Of a stretch of 64,000 nucleotides of DNA, positions 44,484-56,862 are shown in pieces; the stretch's first letter is position 1; every line of letters starts with the position of its first letter. The position numbers and the translations under genes are program-made. Source of the DNA: an uncultured Ligilactobacillus sp. (lineage in GTDB: Bacteria; Bacillota; Bacilli; Lactobacillales; Lactobacillaceae); the NCBI GenBank assembly GCA_944326135.1, contig CALVCU010000022.1, forward strand, positions 1 to 64,000, given 5' to 3'. Below the pieces are notes generated by a model, which saw only the letters and a program-made list of their open reading frames with translations, had not been told where the DNA came from and did not search any database.

Positions 44484-45341
44484 TTATTCGGAATCTGTAT
44501 AAAAATCATCTAATTTATATGTAATTATCGGTTTAACATAATACTCATATTTAGCTACTAAATCACAAATTTGATCACCATTAATGAGAGTGATTATTCT
44601 TGTCCCTTCTTTTGCTGTATTCATAGCTTCACGTGTATAATCGGATGTCGTAATAAAAATTCCATACTCTGCATTATACTTATCCATTGCACCACGAAAC
44701 TTATCAATTTCTGGTGCCGAAATTTTACCATTCCAACGTTTAGCTTGTAAAGCCACGCGCGTTGTTCGAAAATCATCAGAAGTGATGTACCCAAATCCAT
44801 CTAAACCACCATCTCCAACATAGCGAACACCAATATTATCATCAAGATCAACACCCATATTAGTCAATAAACCCCGACTAAACATTTCAAATTTTTGTGG
44901 TGACATTTTTGCTAAAGCATCTAATAATTCCGTGCGCCATGGTTCTTCTTCAGTTTCAGTATTTTCTTCTGAATTGTTATTATCAGTTAATGATTCAGCT
45001 AATACTGTTCGAACATCACGAATTGGATCAAAATTTTTTAACTTAACGCTTCGACCTTTTTCTGATAATTCCAGATTACGATTGTCTTCAGTAGTAATAA
45101 AACCAGCCATAATCAAATATTTAATTGCAAAGTTAAGACGGTATTCAAAAGGAGAATATTCTACTCCTGTTCTCTTTGACTTTTTAATTTCATCTACCTT
45201 ATCTTCAGAAATAATATCTGAATGATCACGAATCTCTCTTTTAACTTCTTTACGAGTTACTCGACCACCTAGTGCTTGCATAGATTTTAACACTTCACCC
45301 ATAATTATGTTTTCAAATTTTGTCGTTTTATTTAAAGCCAC
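44484..45341 (-). CDS. Mrr-type restriction endonuclease (type IV)
   Basis: 285 residues. The N-terminal winged-helix Mrr_N domain (about 8-105, VLKSMQALGGRVTRKEV ... YLIMAGFITTEDNRNLELSEKG) is joined by an acidic linker (120-133) to a PD-(D/E)XK catalytic domain. The active-site residues are in place: GGLDGFG (Asp181) and ALQAKRW (Gln199-x-Lys201). Mrr enzymes cut DNA carrying modified bases. No methyltransferase or specificity gene is near, which agrees with type IV. Start is GTG after AAGGGAG; promoter at 45395-45423. Confidence 0.85.
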   Translation of the reverse strand: MALNKTTKFENIIMGEVLKSMQALGGRVTRKEVKREIRDHSDIISEDKVDEIKKSKRTGVEYSPFEYRLNFAIKYLIMAGFITTEDNRNLELSEKGRSVKLKNFDPIRDVRTVLAESLTDNNNSEENTETEEEPWRTELLDALAKMSPQKFEMFSRGLLTNMGVDLDDNIGVRYVGDGGLDGFGYITSDDFRTTRVALQAKRWNGKISAPEIDKFRGAMDKYNAEYGIFITTSDYTREAMNTAKEGTRIITLINGDQICDLVAKYEYYVKPIITYKLDDFYTDSE

Positions 45342-45394
45342 AACTCAAATCTCCCTTTCAAAAGTTATGCCATCTTCTTTTCTGTAAACATGAA

Positions 45395-45423
45395 ATAATA
45401 TTTCAAAATCACTATTTTTTCAA
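45395..45423 (-). promoter_or_regulatory. Promoter of the Mrr-like gene
   Basis: On the minus strand, TTGAAA (45418-45423), 17 bases, TATTAT (45395-45400), the -10 lying in a small palindrome GAAATATTATTTC. Confidence 0.6.
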
Positions 45424-45522
45424 TACTTCATTTATAAAAAAATTGTTTAAATATTCGTTAATAGTATTTTTTCTTTCAATCTACATTCTTTTAATTCACA
45501 ATTTAAAACCTTACATATTTTA

Positions 45523-46884
45523 TTAACATCTCATCTCTAACACTGTAACACTTTCCACATGTGGAGTTTGTGGAAATTGATCCACAGGTTGAATTGGTTG
45601 AGTTACTTGATAACCTTCTTCCATAAATAATTGAATATCGCGAACTAAAGTTGCTGGATTACAGCTCACATATACAATTTTCTTAGGTTTCATTTCACAC
45701 GCACTGTGGATTAAACTATTAGTCAGTCCCTTTCGAGGAGGATCAACCATTATTACATCTGGTTTTATACCTTTTTCACTCCATTTTTCCATCCATTCTT
45801 CAGCGTTTCCAACCTCAAATGTGACATTTGTAAGGTTATTAATCTTAGCATTTTGCTTAGCATCTTGAATTGCTTCAGGGACAATTTCTACTCCATAAAC
45901 TTTTTTAGCATGTTTTGCTAAATTTAGTGAAATTGTTCCAATTCCACAATATGCATCAATTACTGTTTCTTCACCAGTTAATCCAGCTTTGTGGATTGCT
46001 TGTTGATAAAGTTTTTCAGTTTGTTGTGGATTTACTTGATAAAATGAATGTGCTGAAATCTTAAATTTTAACCCATTCAATTCATCCATAATAGTATCAT
46101 TCCCAGCCAAAACAATATCTTGCTTTCCTAAAATTACATTTGTTTTTCGATTATTCACATTTTGAATCACACTTTTCACATCAGGACACTTTTTCATGAT
46201 TTCTTTAGCAATTTTATCCCCATGTGGAAAACTTTTACCGTTTGTTATAATAACAACCATCACTTCATGAGAATAATATCCACGTCGAACCATTAAATGT
46301 CGGATTAATCCTTTACCTGTTTCTTCATCATATGCAGATAACTGATATTGATTTAATATTTCTAAAACGCTTTGTAAAACTTCATCGATTCGCTTATCTT
46401 GAATCAAAAAGTGTTTGAGTGGCATAAAATGGTGGCTTCCCTTACGATAAAAACCTACTTCTAGTTTTCCATTAATTTTGCGCACAGGTACTTGAGCTTT
46501 ATTACGATAATGCAAAGGATTTTCCATTCCCAAAGTATTATTCACATTAAGAGCTTCAAGATGTGCTTTATTCAATAACTGTTTAATTTGGTTACGCTTA
46601 AAATTCAACTGTGCTTCATATTTCAAATGTCCTAAAGGAGTAATTCCATTCTGTTGATCAAGTGAATCATCCACACGATCTGCACTTTTGTTAATATATT
46701 CTAAAGCACGTGCATATCCAAAATTTTTCCGTGTTTTAACCACTACTGCATTTATTTTTTCACCAGGAAGTGCCCCAGCAATAAATAGTGGATAATTATT
46801 AACCTTAGCAACTCCCATACCTTCATATGTTAAATCTTCCACAGTTAAAACAATTTTTTGATTTTTTTTCACAGGTATTTGCAC
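45523..46884 (-). CDS. rlmD: 23S rRNA (uracil-5-)-methyltransferase, RlmD/RlmCD type (copy 2)
   Basis: 453 residues, same architecture as the copy at 20178: TRAM domain, SAM motif VDAYCGIGTISLNLA, DPPRKGL and the nucleophile Cys in VSCNPATLVRD. It also lacks the iron-sulfur Cys (NGITPLGHLKYEAQ). The frame is open to 46947, but AAAGGAG 8 bases before GTG 46884 sets the start (VQIPVKKN). It lies behind dagK, as yefA (RlmCD) does in Bacillus, so this is probably the syntenic orthologue. A terminator lies between dagK and this gene, within the leader. Confidence 0.88.
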   Translation of the reverse strand: MQIPVKKNQKIVLTVEDLTYEGMGVAKVNNYPLFIAGALPGEKINAVVVKTRKNFGYARALEYINKSADRVDDSLDQQNGITPLGHLKYEAQLNFKRNQIKQLLNKAHLEALNVNNTLGMENPLHYRNKAQVPVRKINGKLEVGFYRKGSHHFMPLKHFLIQDKRIDEVLQSVLEILNQYQLSAYDEETGKGLIRHLMVRRGYYSHEVMVVIITNGKSFPHGDKIAKEIMKKCPDVKSVIQNVNNRKTNVILGKQDIVLAGNDTIMDELNGLKFKISAHSFYQVNPQQTEKLYQQAIHKAGLTGEETVIDAYCGIGTISLNLAKHAKKVYGVEIVPEAIQDAKQNAKINNLTNVTFEVGNAEEWMEKWSEKGIKPDVIMVDPPRKGLTNSLIHSACEMKPKKIVYVSCNPATLVRDIQLFMEEGYQVTQPIQPVDQFPQTPHVESVTVLEMRC

Positions 46885-46923
46885 AATTTTATCTCCTTTG
46901 TTTACTAAAATCTGATAAAAATA

Positions 46924-46960
46924 AAATAAAGAGAAGTTTATCCACAACTTCTCTTTATTT
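46924..46960 (-). terminator. dagK terminator
   Basis: Perfect 15-base arms (AAATAAAGAGAAGTT) with a 7-base loop, followed by T-rich sequence. It overlaps the 5' extension of the methyltransferase frame, which supports the later GTG start. Confidence 0.85.
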
Positions 46961-46963
46961 CTG

Positions 46964-47992
46964 TTAATTTCTGTCTTGTGGATCTATCTCATTATGTTGT
47001 TTTTGAGATAGACTTTCAACTCCCTGCACCAACTTTTCGCGTGTATCCTCATCTTTATCTATTTCTTGTTGAATAGCATTTTCAGGAATATCATCAATAT
47101 TTGCAAAAATCTCAATATGTTGTTTTAAGTTCTTGAAAGTCATTGGTGCATCCCCACCATATTCACCATCTAAGTTAATCATTAGCCGTTCGTCATTTAC
47201 TGGCTTAATCACAAGCTTAGAGGTTTTTACATATAAAATTCTTGGATCATTAATATGATCACCATTTAACAATCGGGTAAACAATTGTAAAATTTCAAGT
47301 AAATTACTTGTCTTTACTACCATTAAAGTAAATTTACCATCATCTAATGAGGCATCTGGAGCAATTTTTTCAAAACCACCAACTGAGTTAGTTAATGCAA
47401 CGAAAAACATACTTGCCTTACCCTCAAAAGTTCCTTGATCATATTCAATATGCATATCTGTTTTTTTCATTCCTGGAAGCATTTCTGCTCCTTTTACAAA
47501 ATATGCAAGATATCCAAATAAAGATTTCACATCAGATGGGACAGCATAAGTAACTTCAGTTAAAGAACCACCAGCTGCAATATTAACAAAGTACTTATCA
47601 CCAGCCATTCCAATATCGACTTTCAATGATTGTCCCTTTGCAATTACCTTTGCAGCTTCAATTGGACTTTCCCGCGGAATTTTCAACGCACGTGCATAGT
47701 CATTTGTAGTTCCAGCTGGAATTATCCCTAATTTAGGCCGTTTCTCTAATCCTGCAATCCCATTAACGACTTCATTGATAGTACCATCGCCACCGGCTGC
47801 AACGATTAAATCAAATCCTGCTTGTGCCGCTCTTTTGGCTTCATTACGTGCTGAATTTTCTTCAGGAGTTGTGGCAAAAGCGCTAGTTTCATAACCTACA
47901 CCTTCTAAAATATTTAAAATATCTACAAGGTCATTTTTAATTGCTTCCCGTCCAGAAGTTGGATTATAAATAATTCGACAACGTTTTTGCAT
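46964..47992 (-). CDS. dagK: Diacylglycerol kinase (DgkB type)
   Basis: Soluble lipid kinase that phosphorylates the diacylglycerol left over from LTA synthesis, returning it as phosphatidic acid to the phospholipid pool. 342 residues. Catalytic-domain motifs: RIIYNPTSGREAIKND, AAGGDGTINEVVNG (near 65-78), GIIPAGTTNDYARAL, and the C-terminal LDGKFTLMVV and NLDGEYGGDAP. The start is ATG at 47992, eight bases after AAGAGG, rather than the TTG two codons earlier. It directly complements LtaS functionally. Confidence 0.94.
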   Translation of the reverse strand: MQKRCRIIYNPTSGREAIKNDLVDILNILEGVGYETSAFATTPEENSARNEAKRAAQAGFDLIVAAGGDGTINEVVNGIAGLEKRPKLGIIPAGTTNDYARALKIPRESPIEAAKVIAKGQSLKVDIGMAGDKYFVNIAAGGSLTEVTYAVPSDVKSLFGYLAYFVKGAEMLPGMKKTDMHIEYDQGTFEGKASMFFVALTNSVGGFEKIAPDASLDDGKFTLMVVKTSNLLEILQLFTRLLNGDHINDPRILYVKTSKLVIKPVNDERLMINLDGEYGGDAPMTFKNLKQHIEIFANIDDIPENAIQQEIDKDEDTREKLVQGVESLSQKQHNEIDPQDRN

Positions 47993-48010
47993 AATCAAAA
48001 CCTCTTTAAC

Positions 48011-49444
48011 TTATCTATTCTTCAAACTTTCATTTAATAATTTATTAACAACTTTTGGATTTGCCTTTCCGCGAGTTTGTTTCATAATATTACCAACAAG
48101 GAATCCAAATGCACGATCTTTACCATTCTTAAAGTCTTCAATAGATTGTTGATTATTATCCAATACTTCATCAATAATTGGCTGTAATTTAGCTGGATCA
48201 GATAATTGAACCATTCCTTTTTCTTCAACCCATGCTTTTGGTTCTGTATCATTTGTAATAATTTCTTTAAATACTTTTTTAGCAATTTTAGATGAAATTG
48301 TTCCATCCTTAATTAATTGAATCATTGTTGCTAAGTGAGCTGGAGTTAATGCAGTATCATTAAGTTCCATTTGCTTATCATTTAAGTAAGCATTCACTTC
48401 ACCCATTAACCAGTTTGAAGCCAATTTAGGATCTGCACCACATGCAACTGTTGCTTCATAAAAATCAGACATCTCTTTAGATTGAGTTAATACTTTAGCG
48501 TCATATTCAGGAATGCCCCATTCATTAATATAACGAGCACGACGTTTATCTGGCATTTCTGGAATAGATTCACGTACTTCTTCCATCCATTCATCTGAAA
48601 TATAGTAACTAGGTAAATCAGGTTCTGGGAAGTAACGGTAGTCATTTGCTTCTTCTTTTGAACGCATCAATGATGTAGTATTTGTTTTTTCATCAAAGCG
48701 ACGAGTTTCTTGTTCAATTTCTCCACCCTTTAATAAAATACCACGTTGACGTTTTTCTTCGAATTCAATTCCCTTATGAACGTAATCAAATGAGTTTAAG
48801 TTCTTCATTTCTGTACGTACACCTGGTCTATCAGAACCAATTGGACGTACTGATACGTTTACATCCACACGCATTGATCCTTGATCCATACGCACATCAG
48901 AAATTCCAGTAAATTTAATAATTTGACGTAATCTTGTCAAATATGCATATGCTTCATCTGCTGAATGCATATCTGGTTTTGAAACAATTTCAATTAATGG
49001 TGTTCCTTGACGATTTAAATCTACATATGAATACCCATTAGGATTGTGTGTATTTTTACCAGCATCTTCTTCAACGTGCATTTCTTCAATCCCAATTTTT
49101 TTCTTACTACCATCTTCAAGTTCGATTTCTAAATAACCATCGTGTGCTAATGGAGTATCTTTTTGAGTAATTTGATATGCCTTTGGATTATCTGGATAAA
49201 AATAATTTTTACGATCAAAATGTAATTCTTGGTTAATTTCACAGTTCAATGCCATTGCGGCACGCATACCATATTCTAAGATTCCCTTATTAACTTGAGG
49301 CAAAACGCCAGGATATGCCCAATCAATCACATTAGTTTTTGTATTAGGTTCTGCACCATAAACAACAGGAGCAGGTGAATATGCTTTTGATTTAGTTTGC
49401 ATTTCAATGTGTACTTCAAGTCCAATAGTTGTTTCAAAGTTCAT
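48011..49444 (-). CDS. gatB: Aspartyl/glutamyl-tRNA amidotransferase subunit B
   Basis: Kinase/tRNA-binding subunit of the GatCAB complex, which turns misacylated Glu-tRNA(Gln) into Gln-tRNA(Gln). 477 residues: N-terminal cradle ([44 protein letters not shown]), a helical middle and the C-terminal YqeY-like tail ([22 protein letters not shown]). Its ATG overlaps the gatA stop by one base, so translation is coupled. Confidence 0.97.
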   Translation of the reverse strand: MNFETTIGLEVHIEMQTKSKAYSPAPVVYGAEPNTKTNVIDWAYPGVLPQVNKGILEYGMRAAMALNCEINQELHFDRKNYFYPDNPKAYQITQKDTPLAHDGYLEIELEDGSKKKIGIEEMHVEEDAGKNTHNPNGYSYVDLNRQGTPLIEIVSKPDMHSADEAYAYLTRLRQIIKFTGISDVRMDQGSMRVDVNVSVRPIGSDRPGVRTEMKNLNSFDYVHKGIEFEEKRQRGILLKGGEIEQETRRFDEKTNTTSLMRSKEEANDYRYFPEPDLPSYYISDEWMEEVRESIPEMPDKRRARYINEWGIPEYDAKVLTQSKEMSDFYEATVACGADPKLASNWLMGEVNAYLNDKQMELNDTALTPAHLATMIQLIKDGTISSKIAKKVFKEIITNDTEPKAWVEEKGMVQLSDPAKLQPIIDEVLDNNQQSIEDFKNGKDRAFGFLVGNIMKQTRGKANPKVVNKLLNESLKNR

Positions 49445-50910
49445 TAATCTTGACCTCCAATCGCTGGCTTTTTCTTATGAAAATCAGTTGCTTGTTCAAA
49501 CGCATATGCAGCTTGGTATATCTTTTCTTCTTCAAAACGATCACCAATCAAGTGAATTCCAACTGGTAAGTTTTCTTCAGTAAATCCACCTGGAAGTGAA
49601 ATAGCTGGTAATCCAGCTAAGTTAGTTGGAATTGTCAATAAGTCATTCATATACATTGAAATTGGATCGTCAGATTTTTCACCAAAACCAAATGCTGCAC
49701 CAGTTGTTGTTGGTCCTAAGATTAAATCATAATCTTTAAACACATTATCAAAGTCTTGGCAAATAACAGTTCTAACTTTAATAGCTTTACCATAGAATTC
49801 ATCATATAAATGTGATGACAATGAGAAAGTACCTAGCATAATTCTTCGTTTAACTTCATCACCAAAGCCTTCAGAACGTGTACGTACATATACATCTTCC
49901 AAATTCTTAACATCTTGTGCACGGAATCCATAACGAATACCATCAAAACGTTGTAAGTTTGATGAAGCTTCTGATGTTGCAACAATATAATAAACTTGAA
50001 TACCATTAAGAGCATGTGGCAAGGATACTTCTTCAACTGTTGCTCCTAAGTCAGTAAATACTTTAATTGCATTATTTACTGCTTCACGTACAACTGGTTG
50101 TAAATCAACATCCATAAATTCTTTTGGAACACCAATCTTCATTCCTTTAATATCTTTACCAATTTTTGAAGTAAAGTCAGGAACTTCACGTGGTGATGTT
50201 GTAAAGTCGTGTTCATCCTGTCCAGCAATTGCATTTAACATTAATGCATTATCTTTAACTGAACGTGTCATTGGGCCAATTTGGTCTAAACTAGATGAAA
50301 ATGCAATTAATCCATAACGTGATACTCGTCCATATGTTGGCTTAAATCCAACCACACCACTAAATGCAGCTGGTTGACGAATAGAACCACCAGTATCTGA
50401 AGCCAATGCAGCTATTATTTCACCAGAGGCAATTGCTGATGCTGGTCCACCTGATGAACCACCAGGAACTTTTGTTAAATCCCATGCATTTTTAGTTTTC
50501 TTAAATGCTGATGTTTCTGTTGAACTTCCCATTGCAAATTCATCTAAATTCAACTTACCCGCAACAATCATACCAGCATCTTTTAATCGTTTAACAACAG
50601 TTGCATCATAAATTGGAGTAAAGTTTTCTAACATTTTACTTGCAGCAGTAGTTTTTAAGCCATTAGTAACCATGTTATCTTTAATTCCTACTGGGATTCC
50701 ATCTAAAATTTTATTTGGATCAATTCCACGTTCATCAATTAAAGCAGCTTGTTTCAATGCAGCTTCTTTATTCAATGCAAGGAAGGCATCAATTTTTTGA
50801 TCACGTGTTTCAATTGTATCAAATGTTGATTTTGCTAGTTCAGTTGCACTAATTTCTTTATTAACTAATTTTTCATGTAAGCTAGTTAAATCATTATTCA
50901 AATAATCCAT
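49444..50910 (-). CDS. gatA: Aspartyl/glutamyl-tRNA amidotransferase subunit A
   Basis: Glutaminase subunit of GatCAB, 488 residues. The amidase triad is present: Lys in [10 protein letters not shown], Ser in [10 protein letters not shown] and Ser in [12 protein letters not shown]. Ammonia from glutamine is passed to GatB. Its ATG overlaps the gatC stop by one base. It shares ancestry with the stand-alone amidase at 41231. Confidence 0.97.
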   Translation of the reverse strand: MDYLNNDLTSLHEKLVNKEISATELAKSTFDTIETRDQKIDAFLALNKEAALKQAALIDERGIDPNKILDGIPVGIKDNMVTNGLKTTAASKMLENFTPIYDATVVKRLKDAGMIVAGKLNLDEFAMGSSTETSAFKKTKNAWDLTKVPGGSSGGPASAIASGEIIAALASDTGGSIRQPAAFSGVVGFKPTYGRVSRYGLIAFSSSLDQIGPMTRSVKDNALMLNAIAGQDEHDFTTSPREVPDFTSKIGKDIKGMKIGVPKEFMDVDLQPVVREAVNNAIKVFTDLGATVEEVSLPHALNGIQVYYIVATSEASSNLQRFDGIRYGFRAQDVKNLEDVYVRTRSEGFGDEVKRRIMLGTFSLSSHLYDEFYGKAIKVRTVICQDFDNVFKDYDLILGPTTTGAAFGFGEKSDDPISMYMNDLLTIPTNLAGLPAISLPGGFTEENLPVGIHLIGDRFEEEKIYQAAYAFEQATDFHKKKPAIGGQD

Positions 50911-51215
50911 TATTTGTTATCCTTCCCTTCATCTAAAATTGCAGGCACTTTAATGAATCCATCTTCATGTTCTGGTACATTCTTCATTAATTCTTCACGT
51001 GGTGTAGGATCTTTAGCAACATCTTCACGCATAATATTTACAGCATCTGTAACATTAATTGTTGGTTTAACATTTGTTGTATCGATTTTACTTAATTGAT
51101 GTGACATGTTCATAATTTCTTCAATTTGACTTGTGAACATTTCTAATTCTTCGTCAGTAAACTCTAATTTTGATAATTCAGCAATTTTACGTACTTCTTC
51201 TTTAGTAATTTTCAT
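50910..51215 (-). CDS. gatC: Aspartyl/glutamyl-tRNA amidotransferase subunit C
   Basis: Small 101-residue stabilising subunit that wraps between GatA and GatB. N-terminal [21 protein letters not shown], a middle [13 protein letters not shown], and the C-terminal [11 protein letters not shown] are typical. First gene of gatCAB. AAGAGG lies about 9 bases before the ATG. A possible promoter stands at 51253-51281. Confidence 0.95.
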   Translation of the reverse strand: MKITKEEVRKIAELSKLEFTDEELEMFTSQIEEIMNMSHQLSKIDTTNVKPTINVTDAVNIMREDVAKDPTPREELMKNVPEHEDGFIKVPAILDEGKDNK

Positions 51216-51252
51216 AAACTTAACCTCTTTTCAATTCAGACTCATTATTTGT

Positions 51253-51281
51253 ATTTTATCACATTGAAAGCCTTGATATAA
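51253..51281 (-). promoter_or_regulatory. Possible gatCAB promoter
   Basis: On the minus strand, TTATAT (51276-51281), 17 bases, TAAAAT (51253-51258). The -35 is weak. No terminator separates camS from gatC, so read-through from the pcrA promoter is also possible. Confidence 0.4.
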
Positions 51282-51298
51282 CTAATTCTTAGCAGATT

Positions 51299-54465
<3,167 letters not shown>

Positions 54466-54484
54466 TTATCACACCTTCTCTTCT

Positions 54485-56704
54485 TTACTTTTTCGTAATT
54501 GGAGCAAATGCAGCTAATAATCGTTTAATACCTTCATTCTTGAATGCAATATCTAATTCCATGCTTTCGTCTTCGCCGGTTACTTTCACAATTGTTCCTT
54601 CGCCCCAGGCTTTATGCATAACCTTATCGCCAACCTTCCAGGCCTTCTTATCAGCACCTGTTCCTTTTGGCCGTTCAACTGTTCCTGCTGGCTTACGATA
54701 TACTGGTGTATTTCTAGCAAATGGAGCACGTGTTGCTGCAGTTTTCTTACTACTATTTTGTTCATTTTCAGATTTAATTAAATCGTCTCCAATTTCAGTT
54801 ATAAATCTTGATGCACAATTACTTTGACGTCTTCCGTAAAGCATTCTTGAAAAAGCATTTGTAATATATAACTCATCTTGTGCACGTGTAATTCCAACAT
54901 AAGCTAATCGGCGTTCTTCTTCTAATTCATTTTCATCAGTTAATGCACGAGATAATGGGAAAATTCCTTCTTCCATTCCCATTAAAAATACTATAGGAAA
55001 TTCCAAACCTTTTGCTGCATGTAAAGTCATCATTGTAACTTCATCTGTATCATCAACATCATCTTGATCAGATACTAACGCTAAGTCAGCAAGAAAATCT
55101 GAAAATGGATCACTTTCTTCATTTTCTGGTTGCCAGCTTTCATCAAATTGCTTAGTTACTGTAAGAAATTCATCCAAGTTTTCTAAACGGCTTTGATTTT
55201 CTAATGACTTTGTTTTTTCTAATTCTGCACGATAACCAGTAATTTCTAAAATGTCTTTAGTTAATTCTGTTACATTTTCAGTTTTTTCTAATTCATGCAG
55301 TTTACAAATTGTCTGTGCAAATTTTGATAATTCAGTTGATGCTTTTCCACGAATTTCAGTTAAAGCCACATTTTCAGCAGCTTTTTCTAAAGATAATCCA
55401 TGTAAATTAGCAAAATCATTTAATTTTTGCATACTTGTAGCACCAATGCCACGTTTTGGTGAATTAACAACTCTTTCAAAACTCATTGAATCATCTGGAT
55501 TAGTTGCTAATCTTAAATATGCAAGCACATCTAAAATTTCTTTACGTTCGTAAAACTTATGTGCACCAACCAATTTATATGGAATATTTGCTTTTACAAA
55601 AGTTTCTTCAATCTTACGTGATTGTGCATTTGTTCGATATAAAATTGCAAAATCACGATATTTTTTTTGATTTTCTTGCATATATTGCTTAATCTTTTTA
55701 ACCACAAAATATGCTTCTTCACTATCTGTATTTCCTCGGTAATAGTGAATTTTTTCACCTTGTTTATTTTCTGTCCATAAAGTTTTAGCCTTACGATTTA
55801 CGTTATTTTCAATAACCTTGTTAGCTGCTTGTAGAATAGTTTTTGTTGAACGATAATTTTGTTCAAGTTTTATTACTGTTGCATCCGTATAGTCATTTTC
55901 AAAATTTAGGATGTTTTCCATGTTAGCACCACGCCAACCATAGATACTTTGGTCTGCATCACCTACAACACAGATATTACGATATTTTTTAGCCAACATA
56001 TTCACTAGCTCATATTGTGCTTCATTTGTATCTTGATATTCATCAACATGAATATATTTGAATTTTCTTTGATAATACTCAAGAACAGCTGGGGCTTCTT
56101 TAAATAAATCGATTGTCTTCATAATTAAGTCATCAAAATCTAACGCTTGATTATTTTGAAGACGACTTTGATATTCTGCATATGCCTTTGCTACTAGTTC
56201 TTGAAACATTCCATCCGCACTAGCTGCATAATCTTCAGGCGTTAATAACTCATTTTTAGCATTTGAAATCGCACTTAAAATAGAACGAGCTGTATATCTT
56301 TTAGGATCAACATTCAAGTCACTCATAATATGTTTCATTAAAGTTCTTTGTTCACTTGAACTAGCAATTGTAAAGTTCCTTGAATAACCGATTTTTTCAC
56401 CATCTCGGCGCAAAATTCTGACGCATAGAGCATGAAATGTAGAAACCCAAATTTCTTCAGCTCCTTCGTCAATTAATTTATCAATTCTTTCTCGCATTTC
56501 ACGAGCAGCTTTATTAGTGAATGTAATTGCCAAAATATTCCATGGATTAACATTTTTTTCTTCTATCAAGTAAGCTACTCGATGAGTTAGCACACGTGTC
56601 TTTCCACTTCCAGCTCCTGCCATAACTAAAAGTGGGCCTTCAGTAGTCCGAACTGCTTGTGCTTGTTTATCATTCATTTTTGCAAGTAAATCATTTACAG
56701 CCAA
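54485..56704 (-). CDS. pcrA: ATP-dependent DNA helicase PcrA (UvrD/Rep family)
   Basis: Superfamily 1 3'-5' helicase for repair and for removing RecA and transcription barriers. 739 residues. Motif I AGAGSGKTRVLTHR, motif Ia ITFTNKAAREM, motif II VDEYQDTNEAQY, motif III GDADQSIYGWRGA, motif IV QNYRS, motif V HAAKGLEFP and motif VI ITRAQDELY are seen. The C-terminal Tudor-like element (WKVGDKVMHKAWGEGTIVKV) is complete. Start is TTG at 56704 after AGGAGG. Head of the pcrA-ligA-camS operon. Confidence 0.97.
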   Translation of the reverse strand: MAVNDLLAKMNDKQAQAVRTTEGPLLVMAGAGSGKTRVLTHRVAYLIEEKNVNPWNILAITFTNKAAREMRERIDKLIDEGAEEIWVSTFHALCVRILRRDGEKIGYSRNFTIASSSEQRTLMKHIMSDLNVDPKRYTARSILSAISNAKNELLTPEDYAASADGMFQELVAKAYAEYQSRLQNNQALDFDDLIMKTIDLFKEAPAVLEYYQRKFKYIHVDEYQDTNEAQYELVNMLAKKYRNICVVGDADQSIYGWRGANMENILNFENDYTDATVIKLEQNYRSTKTILQAANKVIENNVNRKAKTLWTENKQGEKIHYYRGNTDSEEAYFVVKKIKQYMQENQKKYRDFAILYRTNAQSRKIEETFVKANIPYKLVGAHKFYERKEILDVLAYLRLATNPDDSMSFERVVNSPKRGIGATSMQKLNDFANLHGLSLEKAAENVALTEIRGKASTELSKFAQTICKLHELEKTENVTELTKDILEITGYRAELEKTKSLENQSRLENLDEFLTVTKQFDESWQPENEESDPFSDFLADLALVSDQDDVDDTDEVTMMTLHAAKGLEFPIVFLMGMEEGIFPLSRALTDENELEEERRLAYVGITRAQDELYITNAFSRMLYGRRQSNCASRFITEIGDDLIKSENEQNSSKKTAATRAPFARNTPVYRKPAGTVERPKGTGADKKAWKVGDKVMHKAWGEGTIVKVTGEDESMELDIAFKNEGIKRLLAAFAPITKK

Positions 56705-56743
56705 TTATCTTTTTCCTCCTAATTTAAGATGCAATCAATCTTA

Positions 56744-56752
56744 ATTATATCA
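56744..56752 (-). promoter_or_regulatory. pcrA extended -10 promoter
   Basis: Minus-strand TATAAT (56744-56749) preceded by TG and one base (TGATATAAT). A weak -35 (TTAAAT) lies 17 bases upstream. Confidence 0.55.
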
Positions 56753-56787
56753 AAATGCGTATAATAATTTAAACTACTTTAATCATA

Positions 56788-56822
56788 AAAAAAGGTTGTG
56801 ACTAAACATCCCAACCCTTTAG
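56788..56822 (-). terminator. Terminator of the PurK-like gene
   Basis: AAAGGTTG (56791-56798) pairs with CAACCCTTT (56812-56820) with one bulged base, followed by a T run on the minus strand. Confidence 0.65.
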
Positions 56823-56862
56823 ACGATCCTTTGTACGCATATATAAATTTTAATCCTATAAA

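Noticed and set aside
45342..45522. Additional small gene between the Mrr-like gene and the methyltransferase
   Set aside because: The only open frame crosses the Mrr gene start on the opposite strand and covers the promoter; no ribosome site.
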